From: Candidatus Poribacteria bacterium
Lineage (GTDB): Bacteria; Poribacteria; WGA-4E; WGA-3G
Direction of reading: 5' to 3'
Length of the DNA stretch: 64,000 nucleotides
NCBI GenBank assembly: GCA_028818705.1
Contig: JAPPNJ010000090.1
Coordinates: forward strand, 1 to 64,000
The notes under the pieces are model-generated. The model saw only the letters and a list, made by a program, of their open reading frames with translations, was not told where the DNA came from and did not search any database. The translations under genes and the position numbers were made by a program. How positions within the stretch are numbered: the stretch's first letter is position 1; each line of letters begins with the position of its first letter. Shown here piece by piece: positions 8,403-17,937 of this stretch.

Positions 8403-9287
8403 TCAATTAAGCGGGATAAGCACGTCTCGACTGCTCTGTTCTCTCAAAGCGTCTAAGAGTGGTTCGACGACCTTGTCATCGCCGAGTGTTGCCAATGCGC
8501 GGATAGCGTCAACGCGAAGTGACGATCCCTTGTTCTCGACAATTTTGACGAGTTCTGGAACAGCTGCGCCGCCAATTTTTCCGAGTGCCTCTACGGCGAG
8601 TTGACGAACCTCAGGTTCCTCCCGATCGCGTTTCCATTTGGCAGCACCGGATTCAATTAACGCAGCAAGTGCCGAAATTGCTTCCTCACTTCCAATTTCG
8701 CCGAGTGCCTTGACTGCGTTCAAGCGCGTTTCTGTCCGGCGGTGATCCAGAAGTTTCACCAAAATGGGTACAAGGGTTGTCGGATCATCCTTACCGAGAT
8801 GTCCGAACACCCAATGTGCGCTGTGTCTATCGCGATTATCTCCGGATTTAATAGCTTTCTGGAGTTGGCTGATGAGGCGCTTGCGGTCGCCCTGCTTATA
8901 TACGCGCCTGAGCGCGTCAAGTGCAGCATTTTGAATATCTAAATCGTCATCGCGGAGTGTCTCAAAAATCAGTCTTTCGAGATACTTACGCGGTTCCTCT
9001 TTATATGCGAGGAACATGTGTTTGCCGCGCGCAACGATCGAAGCCTCCTCCCAATCGGTGGTATTGGGTTCGTAAAACTCCTGGGAGTTGTAAAATCCGA
9101 GCAGATAGTGTGCTTCGGCGTTATCAATGGGTCGTTGGAGTGCGAGTTTAAATTCCCGGACGGCGCGTTCCTCTTTCCGTCTTTTATCTGATTTAATCAA
9201 TTCCTTGCCCTTGGCGAGGTTCTCATTCTGGGTGCCGCACCCGATGATAAAGAGAACGAGTACGGGAGCAAGCCAGAGCTTCTTCAT
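8403..9287 (-). CDS. HEAT-repeat lipoprotein
   Basis: ATG 9287 is preceded by AAGGGGA; the 294-aa product starts with a lipoprotein signal (VLFIIGC, Cys near residue 17). A short TPR-like segment (about 30-70, AHYLLGFYNS) is followed by HEAT repeats to the C-terminus, such as AVKALGEIGSEEAISALAAL and AVEALGKIGGAAVPELVKI. It probably serves as a membrane-attached binding scaffold. It is transcribed just ahead of the PDZ/HEAT lipoprotein and shares its repeat type, which suggests the two act together. No catalytic motif is visible. Confidence 0.75.
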   Translation of the reverse strand: MKKLWLAPVLVLFIIGCGTQNENLAKGKELIKSDKRRKEERAVREFKLALQRPIDNAEAHYLLGFYNSQEFYEPNTTDWEEASIVARGKHMFLAYKEEPRKYLERLIFETLRDDDLDIQNAALDALRRVYKQGDRKRLISQLQKAIKSGDNRDRHSAHWVFGHLGKDDPTTLVPILVKLLDHRRTETRLNAVKALGEIGSEEAISALAALIESGAAKWKRDREEPEVRQLAVEALGKIGGAAVPELVKIVENKGSSLRVDAIRALATLGDDKVVEPLLDALREQSSRDVLIPLN

Positions 9288-9300
9288 AGTATTTCCCCTT

Positions 9301-9867
9301 TTAGGCATCAAGGAGGCTCGTTTGTCCATCACCATTTTCAGATGCCTCATCCTCTGTGCTTCTGTCGGTATCGTCGACTTCCACTTCTATTTCTGCTTCT
9401 GCTGCCGCTTCTTCTACTTCTGCTTCCAGCACTTTTTGGAGGACGACGACCGGTTTCTCGATGAATCCCCAGTCCTTGTACCTTTGAATGACGCTTGCCT
9501 CTGAGGGGGCTAACTCTACTTCAAGGGACTTAACACCGTTTGCTGTTGCAGTAGCCTCAGCGGCACCCATAAGGTGGTCAGCCACACCTAACTGCCGAAA
9601 TGGACCTGCTACAGCGAGATTTCCCACCTGTGCGATTTCTGGGTTGATAGGACTGTGCTTCACAGTAACTTGTCCGATCGGATATCCGCTGGCTTCTGCG
9701 ACAAGCCGATAGGTTCCGTTCCCCGTTTCCAGATCAGTTCTCAACTCTTCAGCAACCTGCTCTCCGGTTTTTTCAGGAAAGCAATATGCGTGTAAATGTG
9801 GTGCATCGTTTTCTTCAGCCGAGCGTACTTTAATAGCTCCGATTAGGTTGAAGTCTTGATTAGCCAT
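9301..9867 (-). CDS. GNAT-family N-acetyltransferase with acidic tail
   Basis: The 188-aa product has the acetyl-CoA-binding core of GNAT enzymes: a beta strand VGNLAVAGPF followed by RQLGVADHLM, which corresponds to the R/Q-x-x-G-x-G/A loop. The domain ends near residue 145. The last 40 residues are an unusual, strongly acidic low-complexity tail rich in Glu, Asp and Ala. AAAGGAGA precedes the start. Substrate unknown. The stop is 13 bases from the downstream HEAT lipoprotein start, consistent with an operon. Confidence 0.85.
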   Translation of the reverse strand: MANQDFNLIGAIKVRSAEENDAPHLHAYCFPEKTGEQVAEELRTDLETGNGTYRLVAEASGYPIGQVTVKHSPINPEIAQVGNLAVAGPFRQLGVADHLMGAAEATATANGVKSLEVELAPSEASVIQRYKDWGFIEKPVVVLQKVLEAEVEEAAAEAEIEVEVDDTDRSTEDEASENGDGQTSLLDA

Positions 9868-10039
9868 AGACTTTCTCCTTTGGTGATTATTAGTGTTTTA
9901 GTCAGTGCCCTCGCGGACTGCGCGGCAAGCATTTTACATATTCGGTGTCTAAACACGCTTACTACAGTATTGTAATACAATCAATTTCACATTACAACTA
10001 CTTTCTCTTCAAAGCGTTGTGGCCAGAAAGCGACGCGTC

Positions 10040-12508
10040 TTAGGAAAGTAGAATATTATTTTTAACCGCGTCAGGATCCGGATTTCCATGGTCAGTAAGC
10101 GGTGGTTCCTCGGGAGCACCACCGTCCGCCGTGGATGCTGCATCACTAAGATCTTCCTGCCCAATCCGCAATTGCCGTTCCGCGTCAACAACATCTCTAT
10201 TGATTTTCCCGATACATCGATTGAGTTTATCAACGAGAGCAGTGTGTCCACTCATTGCGCGACGAATTTGGCGGAGCTGATCAATGACGAGTCGAAAGGT
10301 TCGGACGAAATCGCCAGCATCCACACGAGCATATCTCTCAAGTCTGTCAAACTGACAACCGCGGCTCCAAGCGAGCATAGCAGTGCAAAATCGAAGTTCC
10401 AACATGGGTGTAATTTCCGTTACACCGTGCTCGACCTCTAAATATTGGATGAATGAAATCTCGGAACTGACTGTGTAGAGGACTTCGAGTAAATGTTCGT
10501 CCTTGAGTGGTTTAAAATACCCGTCTTTACGAGGTTCGGATACAATTGCGATCATGAGGCAGTTAATTTCATCCTCGGAAAGCCTTTCAAAAAATCCGCC
10601 TAACAGCAATTGGGTTAACTGAAGCTCATATCCATAAATATGTGCGGCGGTGCTCCCGCGTGGCAGAAGTGCTTGTCCCTCAATGTAACCGAGTTCCTCA
10701 AGCACTTTAAGACGGGCTGCTATTTGCTCTTTCGGACTGTTTTGAATAAATGTTGTCTTCTTTTTCAGTTTTTGGATCCGATCTTCTTCTTTACGGATAG
10801 CCTTGTATCTTCCAGTGCAGGTTTTTAAATGTTGACATTCGTCACAAAGGCTCTGATCACTTCTTGTCTGAAAATGCTTTATCCTCCGTTGAACACCCTT
10901 TAATCTTTTAATTCGTTCTTTTTTTCGCTTCTTCCCTCGAGTCTGGGATTTGATTTGCGCCATCTCTGCGTATAAACGCTGGAGGTTCTTTTCACGATTT
11001 CGCTCGTGGCGATAATGTTGCTCAATTTGTGTGCTCCCATCAATTCCGTCATGGATGCACTGAGGTTCGGGTAGTGCCTGGAGTCTCTTGGTTTTTGTCT
11101 TAATCTGCTCGTTGAGTTTTGCGACTCGGACGTAGTTTTGATGGTTACTCAAACTCATTGTGTAAACATCGTAAATGTCATCGCCATACTTCTGATAAAG
11201 ATTGAGAATACTGGAATAAGAAAGATTAAACTGGCTTTCAATAGGCTCTATCTTATTAGCGACAACACCTCGAATCTCTTTTGAATCAGCATAAGCGGGT
11301 AGAATTTGCGCATAAACGTAACCGATGGTGTCAATCCCGCGTCTACCGGCGCGTCCAGACATCTGATGATATTCCCGTGCTTTGAGATAGCGGAATCCGA
11401 TGCCATCATATTTTTCAAGACTGTCAAAGACAACAGTACAAGCGGGCATATTAATACCGACGGCGAACGTTTCAGTGGTGAAGAGAAGTTGAATTAATCC
11501 AGAAGTAAACAGTCTTTCCACTACTTCTTTGAGTGTTGGCAACATGCCTGCGTGGTGATAAGCAATTCCACAACCAATCAATCTGCGAAACGCGTCAATT
11601 TTCTTTTCCTCTACGATGTCAAATTGAATGCAGAGTTCATCAAATTTCTCTAAAATTTGGGTCTGTTGTCCCTTATCAAGTAGCTGCAGCTGCGAACCAT
11701 ACACGAGTGAGTTGGCGTTTTCCTCACAACCCTTACGACTAAAACAGAAATAAAGGCAAGGGAGCCGCTTTTCGCGACGAAGATGTGGAAGGAGTCTTGT
11801 CTCTATAAAATCAGGAGGCAGCACTGGAGCGGTCTCATCATCGGACTTGTCGGATTTTTTTCGTTTACGTGCATCGCGCTGTGCTGTGCTATGGATGATC
11901 GGGATATGTTTTGTATTACCGATACCGTAATCCTTAAAATAGAGATGATGTTCCAAAGGCACGGGACGGTTTAACTCTTCGACTATTTCAATGTCTATAT
12001 CCCGCACGCTCTGCATCCATTCCGCGAAAGAACTGATATTCGGAATAGTAGCACTCAGACAGACGAATTTGATATGTTGGGGTGCAAAGATGAGGCTCTC
12101 TTCCCAGACGGTGCCGCGTTCAATATCGTTGATATAGTGGATTTCGTCAAAGATAACATAAGAGACATCCTGCAACCGTTCAATGTCATCAAAAATAGTG
12201 TTGCGGAAAATCTCCGTGGTCATCAAGAGCACTTGGGCGTATGGATTTATGACCACATCGCCGGTAACAATACCTATTTTGTCTCCATATTCGGCGTAAA
12301 AATCCCGATATTTCTGGTTGCTGAGGGCTTTGATGGGTGCAGTGTAGATAACTCGATGATTTTCTTCAATGCACTTTTCGACGGCATACTCGGCGATGAC
12401 AGTTTTACCTGCACCTGTAGGGGCAGTAACAATGACCGAAGCATCCCGATTAATAGCCTCAATCGCTTCCTCTTGGAATCGATCGAGTTGTAACCCTTTG
12501 TAAAGCAT
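10040..12508 (-). CDS. helY: Ski2-like DEAD/DEAH-box RNA helicase
   Basis: ATG 12508 is favoured by AAGGAAGGG just upstream and gives 822 aa; in-frame ATGs at 12541 and 12550 lack one. The helicase core is complete: LDRFQEEAI, Walker A APTGAGKT, VIFDEIHYI (DEIH), LSATIPN and the motif VI string QMSGRAGRRG. The second half contains a charged coiled region, a four-cysteine-like cluster (CDECQHLKTC) and a C-terminal helical domain like DSHCT. Ski2/Mtr4-type helicases unwind structured RNA and feed degradation or processing; bacterial HelY is the closest named relative. Cytoplasmic. A strong sigma70-type promoter precedes it. Confidence 0.88.
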   Translation of the reverse strand: MLYKGLQLDRFQEEAIEAINRDASVIVTAPTGAGKTVIAEYAVEKCIEENHRVIYTAPIKALSNQKYRDFYAEYGDKIGIVTGDVVINPYAQVLLMTTEIFRNTIFDDIERLQDVSYVIFDEIHYINDIERGTVWEESLIFAPQHIKFVCLSATIPNISSFAEWMQSVRDIDIEIVEELNRPVPLEHHLYFKDYGIGNTKHIPIIHSTAQRDARKRKKSDKSDDETAPVLPPDFIETRLLPHLRREKRLPCLYFCFSRKGCEENANSLVYGSQLQLLDKGQQTQILEKFDELCIQFDIVEEKKIDAFRRLIGCGIAYHHAGMLPTLKEVVERLFTSGLIQLLFTTETFAVGINMPACTVVFDSLEKYDGIGFRYLKAREYHQMSGRAGRRGIDTIGYVYAQILPAYADSKEIRGVVANKIEPIESQFNLSYSSILNLYQKYGDDIYDVYTMSLSNHQNYVRVAKLNEQIKTKTKRLQALPEPQCIHDGIDGSTQIEQHYRHERNREKNLQRLYAEMAQIKSQTRGKKRKKERIKRLKGVQRRIKHFQTRSDQSLCDECQHLKTCTGRYKAIRKEEDRIQKLKKKTTFIQNSPKEQIAARLKVLEELGYIEGQALLPRGSTAAHIYGYELQLTQLLLGGFFERLSEDEINCLMIAIVSEPRKDGYFKPLKDEHLLEVLYTVSSEISFIQYLEVEHGVTEITPMLELRFCTAMLAWSRGCQFDRLERYARVDAGDFVRTFRLVIDQLRQIRRAMSGHTALVDKLNRCIGKINRDVVDAERQLRIGQEDLSDAASTADGGAPEEPPLTDHGNPDPDAVKNNILLS

Positions 12509-12577
12509 CCAACCCTTCCTTGCCCTCCAACCTCTCTGCATAGCATGCAAGCAGTTTGAGGTATAATGTTAAAGGTA

Positions 12578-12606
12578 ATTGTAACAGATAGGGTATTTTT
12601 TGTCAA
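12578..12606 (-). promoter_or_regulatory. sigma70-type promoter of the helicase gene
   Basis: On the minus strand TTGACA (12606-12601) is followed after exactly 17 bases by TACAAT (12583-12578). The predicted transcript start is about 60 bases before the ATG at 12508. Confidence 0.75.
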
Positions 12607-12659
12607 GGGTTTTCTGGGTACTTAGTTGTCAGTTATCAGAGATAGTACTTCGTTTACCC

Positions 12660-12688
12660 TTGACATCTCCTGGACTCCGTGTTACTAT
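12660..12688 (+). promoter_or_regulatory. sigma70-type promoter of the Spy-like gene
   Basis: TTGACA (12660-12665), 17 bases, TACTAT (12683-12688); start codon at 12737. It is divergent from the helicase promoter, and a dispersed TTGTCAGTTATCAG repeat lies between them. Confidence 0.75.
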
Positions 12689-12736
12689 AGTACAAGAATG
12701 CCTGAAACCAACCATCGAAATTAGAGGAAAAAGATT

Positions 12737-13243
12737 ATGCGAGATGTTGAACAGATACAATGGCAATATCGAGATATATGGAAGCGTGCCTTGGGGATTT
12801 TGATATGTGTTGCGCTTTTCGGCGTTATAGGGTGGGCACAAAAGAGCAATAATGAGGGCGAGAAAGGCCTCACCTTGGCTGACCTTGGTGTGACAGAAGC
12901 ACAGCAGAACGAAATTAAAGCACTCTGGGAATTAAAACGTCAAAAGCAGATTCAGGCAGTTGCCAATTTGAAGACGCTTAATAGGCTTGTAAGAGATTCG
13001 CTTGCTGAAGATGCGGAGATCCAAGAGACGTTGGACGAATTCCGGATGAAACGTAAGGAAATGCAAGAAGGGATTGACAAGATCGAGGAAGGTTTGATTC
13101 AGACGTTGCCCTCTCGCGCACAACTCCATTTAACTGTTTTAGGGGTGCTGGATAACGGTATCCCACGGAAAATGTCGAAGTCGCAAACCCGCAAGAAAAC
13201 GGACGAAAAGTCTACATCTTCTCTGAAGCAACAGCGGGAATAA
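12737..13243 (+). CDS. Spy/CpxP-like periplasmic protein
   Basis: The 168-aa product has one hydrophobic N-terminal segment (about 18-34, ending GWAQK), which may be a signal peptide. The remainder is helical and charged. The segment LGVTEAQQNEIKAL resembles the LTxxQ motif of Spy/CpxP and zinc-resistance-associated proteins, followed by another helix with RRLVRD-like spacing (LNRLVRDSLAED). These are small periplasmic helical chaperones or metal/stress-responsive proteins. Similarity is weak, so the assignment is tentative. The C-terminus is lysine- and serine-rich. AGAGGAAA precedes the ATG, and a near-consensus promoter lies 49 bases upstream. Confidence 0.55.
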   Translation: MRDVEQIQWQYRDIWKRALGILICVALFGVIGWAQKSNNEGEKGLTLADLGVTEAQQNEIKALWELKRQKQIQAVANLKTLNRLVRDSLAEDAEIQETLDEFRMKRKEMQEGIDKIEEGLIQTLPSRAQLHLTVLGVLDNGIPRKMSKSQTRKKTDEKSTSSLKQQRE

Positions 13244-13249
13244 AAAAGG

Positions 13250-13322
<73 letters not shown>

Positions 13323-13392
13323 ACTTAATTACTGCCCTTAATTATATCATACATCTTCAGGGAATGCAAGAAAAATTGCATTTTTAAGAAAA

Positions 13393-14229
13393 ATGGCGAA
13401 AACTCCGCAAACAGATCCATTTTTTTCCTTTGCCCAACGCGAGGATAATGAGATTCAACTCGCAACCGGTGCACTTCTTATCGCTCAAAGCGAGTACATT
13501 GAGCTTAATATTGAAGATTATCTGTGCCGTTTGGATGCAATGGCAAACGTTGTACGAGAGCGGATCCAAAATGCGACACTCCCTGAACACCACATTTCTG
13601 AACTGAATCGCTATTTTTTTGCAGAAAATGGGTTCACCGGGAATACCGAGAACTACTACGCTTTGGGTAACAACTTTCTCAATGCTGTGTTGGATAATAA
13701 AACTGGCATTCCTATCACGTTAGCGGTTGTCTATATTGAAGTTGGCAGGCGTGCAGGATTACCACTCGTTGGCGTAAATTTCCCGGGGCATTTCCTTGTT
13801 AAATATCAGCGTGAGCATTTAGATATTCTCCTTGATGTATTTAAAGACGGACGCTTCATGTGTGAAGACATGCTCCAAGCAAAACTCAAGGAAATGATGG
13901 GTGAGGCGGTATCCTTAAAACCAAGTATGTTAGCAGAAGCTACGGATCGGGAGATCTTAGCGCGTATCTTACGGAATTTGGTGCGCGCCTATACGCTCCT
14001 TGAACGTTACGACAAAGCACTTACTGCGGCAGAACGCATTACGTGGTTGCTCCCCAATGCATCAACGGACTACCGTCTTCTCGGTTATCTACACTATAAA
14101 AATCATGCATATAGCGAAAGTATCGTAGCTTTCGAGAAGTACCTTCAACTTGCAGAAACACCCCCAGATGCCGCAGCGATTGAGCGGGATATACAGCATC
14201 TTCACAAACTACTTTCGCGCCTGAATTAA
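13393..14229 (+). CDS. SirB1-like transglutaminase-fold / TPR protein
   Basis: The 278-aa product matches the SirB1/YchA family: an N-terminal helical part, a transglutaminase-like core (residues about 80-165) including NNFLNAVLDNKTGIPITLAVVYIEVGRR and the GVNFPGHFLVK strand, and two TPR units at the C-terminus (about 195-260). The classical transglutaminase Cys is not evident (NNFLNAVL), as in many members of this group, so it is probably not a transglutaminase. Cytoplasmic; biochemical role not established. It is transcribed away from the adjacent tRNA gene. Confidence 0.8.
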   Translation: MAKTPQTDPFFSFAQREDNEIQLATGALLIAQSEYIELNIEDYLCRLDAMANVVRERIQNATLPEHHISELNRYFFAENGFTGNTENYYALGNNFLNAVLDNKTGIPITLAVVYIEVGRRAGLPLVGVNFPGHFLVKYQREHLDILLDVFKDGRFMCEDMLQAKLKEMMGEAVSLKPSMLAEATDREILARILRNLVRAYTLLERYDKALTAAERITWLLPNASTDYRLLGYLHYKNHAYSESIVAFEKYLQLAETPPDAAAIERDIQHLHKLLSRLN

Positions 14230-14548
14230 ATTCAGAATAGCATACATTATCGCTCTCGCAAAGACAGAAATCCCCAAAAAATATCGTTCTTTTCTTAGAT
14301 GTGATATACTGAGTCTGAGTGTATCGTTAGCGGATGCACGCGGTGCGGTGGGTTCCTGCTTCCGAACCCGTAGCGGTCCGCAAAACAACTAACAGCAAAT
14401 ATTATACTTGAATCTTAGCGGTTTCTGGAAAATCTCAACCCGAATTAACAATTGAAAAACCTTTATACAAAAAGCAGAGGCTTCAAAGAATGTAATGACA
14501 GAAGAAGCTATGAACGCAATTCTATAAGAAGGAGTGAGTGCTAAAAAG
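14230..14548. other. intergenic region upstream of the restriction-modification operon
   Basis: No gene is seen. GGGTTC...GAACCC (14350-14369) can form a hairpin of the kind found in several gaps of this window. TATACT at 14305-14310 (with TG upstream) could be a -10 element, but no good -35 accompanies it. AAGGAG at 14529-14534 lies 14 bases before the ATG at 14549. Confidence 0.4.
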
Positions 14549-15955
14549 ATGTTAACCAAAGCCAACATTGAACACGAAAAATTAAATCCAGACTCATCAT
14601 TTTTCAAGAATGCCCTCGCACCGACTTGCGATGAATCGACACTTCTGTCTCTACTCGATAACCTTGGCAGACTACCAGCAGGATTTAATGGCGAGTTATT
14701 CATTCCACTGCTTACGCATGTGAATCCGAAGATTCGTATGCTTGCAGCAAAAAATGTAGGCAAACTCAAAGATGAAAAGTTCTTAACGGCACTTTCACAA
14801 TTGGCATCTACCGAAAAAAATACTTTCGCTCGTCGCGAGGCGATTTCTGCTATCGGGCGCATGAGAAGCGAGAAAGCAGTATCAACTTTGATAGAATTCC
14901 TCACCGATGCAGATCCAAAAGTCGTCTTACAAGTGCTACGAGGACTGCTCTATTTCAAGGAAAAACCTGAAGTCCAAACAGCATTAGATTCCCTACATGA
15001 ACATCCGAATGAACTCATTCGCGAACACCTTGCCAATGAGGTAAAGAACAAAAGTGCACGCTTGCAAGGTATAAAAAAAGATCGGCACCATCCATCCAGC
15101 CCAGATCCTCTCAAAAACGTGATTGTCCATGCCGATGTACAAGAAGCCCTAAAGATAATTCCTGAGGAGTCAATCCATCTTACCTTTACGTCACCGCCTT
15201 ATTACAACGCGCGCGATTACACGATTTATCAGAGTTACGAGGCATATCTTGACTTCCTAACAACTATTTTCAAAGAAACACACCGCATTACTAAAGAGGG
15301 AAGGTTCTTTGTGCTTAACACGTCCCCTGTTATCGTGCCGCGTATTAGCCGGGCACATTCCAGTAAGCGGTACGCCATTCCTTACGACATACACCCACGT
15401 CTCACTGATATAGGGTGGGAGTTTATTGACGACATAGTTTGGACAAAACCGGACTATGCTGCGAAGAACCGAAATGGCGGATTCTTTCAACATCGTAAAC
15501 CTCTCGGTTACAAGGCAAACTCTGTCACCGAAAGTGTTATGGTGTATCGTAAAAAAACGGACAAACTGATCGATTGGAACATCCGTCAGTACGACGAAGA
15601 AACCGTTGAGGCAAGTAGAGTTATGGGAGAGTATGAAAAAACGAACCTGTGGCATATTAATCCCGCAACTGACAAGGTTCATCCAGCAGTTTTTCCGCCT
15701 GAATTGGCGGCACGTATTGTGCGATTTTATTCCTTTAAAGGCGACCTTGTCTTCGATCCGTTTGCCGGCAGTGGGACTGTTGGCCACGTTGCCTTGGCTC
15801 ATGAACGGCACTTTCTTCTTTGCGAAAAAGATGCGGAATACGTTGAACGGGCAAAACAGCTGCTTGATGTTGCTTTGTTTACTGACGCAAAGCCCCGGGT
15901 TCGCTCACTCACCGATCTAAAGTCTGAATTCGCTGAAAGGAACCATAATCTATGA
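14549..15955 (+). CDS. HEAT-repeat / beta-class N4-N6 DNA methyltransferase
   Basis: The 468-aa product (ATG 14549; a GTG five codons upstream overlaps the ribosome site) has an N-terminal HEAT-like region of about 160 residues. This is followed by an amino-methyltransferase domain: catalytic motif IV TSPPY near residue 220, then a variable target-recognition region, then the AdoMet loop DPFAGSGT near residue 425. Motif IV before motif I is the beta-class order typical of N4-cytosine and some N6-adenine enzymes. It is the modification half of a type II system, since its stop codon overlaps the start of a restriction gene (ATGA). The HEAT domain is not a normal part of such enzymes and may add DNA or protein contacts. 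Confidence 0.88.
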   Translation: MLTKANIEHEKLNPDSSFFKNALAPTCDESTLLSLLDNLGRLPAGFNGELFIPLLTHVNPKIRMLAAKNVGKLKDEKFLTALSQLASTEKNTFARREAISAIGRMRSEKAVSTLIEFLTDADPKVVLQVLRGLLYFKEKPEVQTALDSLHEHPNELIREHLANEVKNKSARLQGIKKDRHHPSSPDPLKNVIVHADVQEALKIIPEESIHLTFTSPPYYNARDYTIYQSYEAYLDFLTTIFKETHRITKEGRFFVLNTSPVIVPRISRAHSSKRYAIPYDIHPRLTDIGWEFIDDIVWTKPDYAAKNRNGGFFQHRKPLGYKANSVTESVMVYRKKTDKLIDWNIRQYDEETVEASRVMGEYEKTNLWHINPATDKVHPAVFPPELAARIVRFYSFKGDLVFDPFAGSGTVGHVALAHERHFLLCEKDAEYVERAKQLLDVALFTDAKPRVRSLTDLKSEFAERNHNL

Positions 15956-16944
15956 CTCTTGCCGGTATCGTTATAAAGAATATCATTCGCAAACTTCTCA
16001 CAGGCCAAGATTACCGTTCTGAAATCGTGACGCTGCTTGATGCTGAGTTTTTGCAATATGTTATCGATTTCTTCAAACGGGTCGCTTGGGCAAAACTGGA
16101 TAACGAGGACGTGACTATTGATTGGTACAAAAAGGAATTCCTTTGTTTAGATTCATTTTCCCCCCAAGAAGTCGCCATCCATTCAGGCCTGAACAAGAAA
16201 ACAATCACGAATATGTACAATTCAGGCCGTAAACAAATCGTGTTAGATGCATCTGCAGACCATTACGATGCACTTTACAATGCAATTAACAGTCTGACTG
16301 AACAAGACAACATGGATGTAACCCTCACAATAAAATTTCGGGATGTGAGTGTCGATCTGAATATCAACGAGAGTTTGATTGTCATTAACACACTCGCGGT
16401 GAAACGTTCCGCGATCAGTGGAGGATTATGGAGCACAGCTGGCAAACAGGTTGAAAAACCTTTAATGGCAACGCTTTGTGCCCTTTTCCAAGTACCTCAA
16501 AAATATTACGATCAGAGCAAGCTCCCAGACTCACAACGTGAATCCGACTTTTACCTGTTTGATGACATAGGGGAAGGTTTTCCCTGTGAAGTAAAGTTGA
16601 TGGGAAAAGGAAACCCTGAAAGTGCAGACGCGGTATATGCTCGAGACAGCCGCGTATTGGTTGCGAATACACTCTCGGATTTGAACAAACAACAAATGGA
16701 TGAAAACGGTATTTTCTGGGTTGAACTTAAAAACACAGATGATTACAAGCGGTTTAAGCAGGTCCTAAACGCCCTCTCAATTCCGTGTAAACCCTTTACC
16801 GGCAATCTTCAAGACGCATTAGATAAAATTTTACCTGTTATTCTGTCTGATGAGGTCCAAGACTCTGTAACGCCAGAGGCAGTCCTACGAGAACGTGAAC
16901 AAGACGAAGATTCCGGCTCACAATTACTGGTTGATTTTGAATGA
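15952..16944 (+). CDS. type II restriction endonuclease, CfrBI-like
   Basis: The 330-aa product has a helix-turn-helix-like N-terminal segment (SPQEVAIHSGLNKKTITNMY) and a probable PD-(D/E)xK core in its second half: RESDFYLFDD, then EGFPCEVKLMGKGNPESAD, where Asp and the Glu-Val-Lys triplet fit the catalytic signature. The GKGNPESAD string reminds me of the CfrBI family (which cuts CCWWGG), but the target site is not readable here. It starts inside the stop of the methyltransferase (ATGA), and its own stop overlaps the tsaB start, so the three genes are translationally coupled. The modification gene first order protects the host DNA. Confidence 0.75.
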   Translation: MTLAGIVIKNIIRKLLTGQDYRSEIVTLLDAEFLQYVIDFFKRVAWAKLDNEDVTIDWYKKEFLCLDSFSPQEVAIHSGLNKKTITNMYNSGRKQIVLDASADHYDALYNAINSLTEQDNMDVTLTIKFRDVSVDLNINESLIVINTLAVKRSAISGGLWSTAGKQVEKPLMATLCALFQVPQKYYDQSKLPDSQRESDFYLFDDIGEGFPCEVKLMGKGNPESADAVYARDSRVLVANTLSDLNKQQMDENGIFWVELKNTDDYKRFKQVLNALSIPCKPFTGNLQDALDKILPVILSDEVQDSVTPEAVLREREQDEDSGSQLLVDFE

Positions 16945-17621
16945 AGATTTTAGGTATTGACACTTCAACCCCTATCGGGAGTGTTGCTTTAATAGATGAT
17001 GATAACGTAGTCGCGGAGCATACGCTCAATATTGTCCGAGCGCACTCCTCAAGGCTGATGCCCGCCATCGATAGCGTCCTGAAGTGGGGCGACATTACAG
17101 TAAATGATTTAGATGGGTGTGCTGTCGGTATTGGACCTGGTTCGTTTACCGGTATTCGTATCGGTGTTGCGACAATTAAATCTATCTGTTACGCCGTTGA
17201 CAAACCGATCGTCGGCGTTTCAACCTTGGAGGCAATCGCTTATAACCTCCGATGGTCAAATAGCATTATCTGTCCACTGCTCGACGCGCGGCGCAGTGAA
17301 ACTTACGGTGCTATTTTTGAAGGGAATACAAACTGGGAGCGTCTTAGTGAGGACCTCTGCCTGCCAATCGATGCCCTCTTAGACCGAATAAAAGAAGGTA
17401 CCCCTGCAGATTGTGTTATCAACTTCGTTGGGGATGGACTGGCAACATACGGGGATGCAGTCCGAGAAAATCTCGGCGATCGGGTGCACTTTGCAGACGC
17501 TATTTTCAATGTCCCGCGTGGTGCGACCATCGCCTATCTCGGCGCGCAGCGCCTACAGCAGGGAGATAGCGATAGTTATTGGACTTTAGTCCCGAACTAT
17601 GTGAGAGTTGGATTGTATTGA
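16941..17621 (+). CDS. tsaB: tRNA t6A37 synthesis protein TsaB
   Basis: The 226-aa product is an ASKHA-fold protein with the N-terminal ILGIDTSTPIGSVAL and the conserved GIGPGSFTGIRIG block (about 61-76) of TsaB. TsaB is the scaffold partner of TsaD and TsaE that adds threonylcarbamoyl to A37 of ANN-decoding tRNAs. The C-terminal part is divergent, as usual. It overlaps the preceding restriction gene by four bases (ATGA), an odd pairing of an essential gene with a restriction system that may stabilise the latter. tsaE is found separately at 36.7 kb; tsaD is not in the window. Confidence 0.92.
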   Translation: MKILGIDTSTPIGSVALIDDDNVVAEHTLNIVRAHSSRLMPAIDSVLKWGDITVNDLDGCAVGIGPGSFTGIRIGVATIKSICYAVDKPIVGVSTLEAIAYNLRWSNSIICPLLDARRSETYGAIFEGNTNWERLSEDLCLPIDALLDRIKEGTPADCVINFVGDGLATYGDAVRENLGDRVHFADAIFNVPRGATIAYLGAQRLQQGDSDSYWTLVPNYVRVGLY

Positions 17622-17664
17622 GATAAGGACCTTCAATCCTCAGCAAGATCGGAAGTAGTTATAC

Positions 17665-17937
17665 ATGTATATCAGCAGATTGGAGTGGGAGGAGTATCGT
17701 GTCGAACATATTGCTCGACATGAGGTTGTGCCAGACGAAGTATGGGAAATCTGTGAAGATCCACATCATTTAGCCCGCCGTCAAGGGCGCAATCGATATC
17801 TTGTTTACGGACAGACAGCGAGTGGGCGATACTTATTTCTTGTCTTAGAGCATACCCGAGGAACCGTGTATAAACCAATTACCGCACGAGATATGACCAT
17901 CAACGAAAAACGAAACTTTAGGAGAAATCGAAAATGA
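17665..17937 (+). CDS. BrnT-like toxin
   Basis: The 90-aa product resembles the BrnT/RelE-like ribonuclease toxin group: an N-terminal helix (VEHIARHEVVPDEVWEI), then beta strands including RYLVYGQTASGRYLFLVLEH and a C-terminal ITARDMTINEKRNFRR, matching the usual ARxMTxxEKRxY/F end. Such toxins cut mRNA in free form. The next gene overlaps by 4 bases and encodes the likely antitoxin. GGAAG upstream of the start is a modest ribosome site. Confidence 0.75.
   Translation: MYISRLEWEEYRVEHIARHEVVPDEVWEICEDPHHLARRQGRNRYLVYGQTASGRYLFLVLEHTRGTVYKPITARDMTINEKRNFRRNRK

Noticed and set aside
13393..14229. Active transglutaminase/protease function for the SirB1-like protein
   Set aside because: The catalytic cysteine is not apparent in the expected segment, and the family has no proven enzyme activity.
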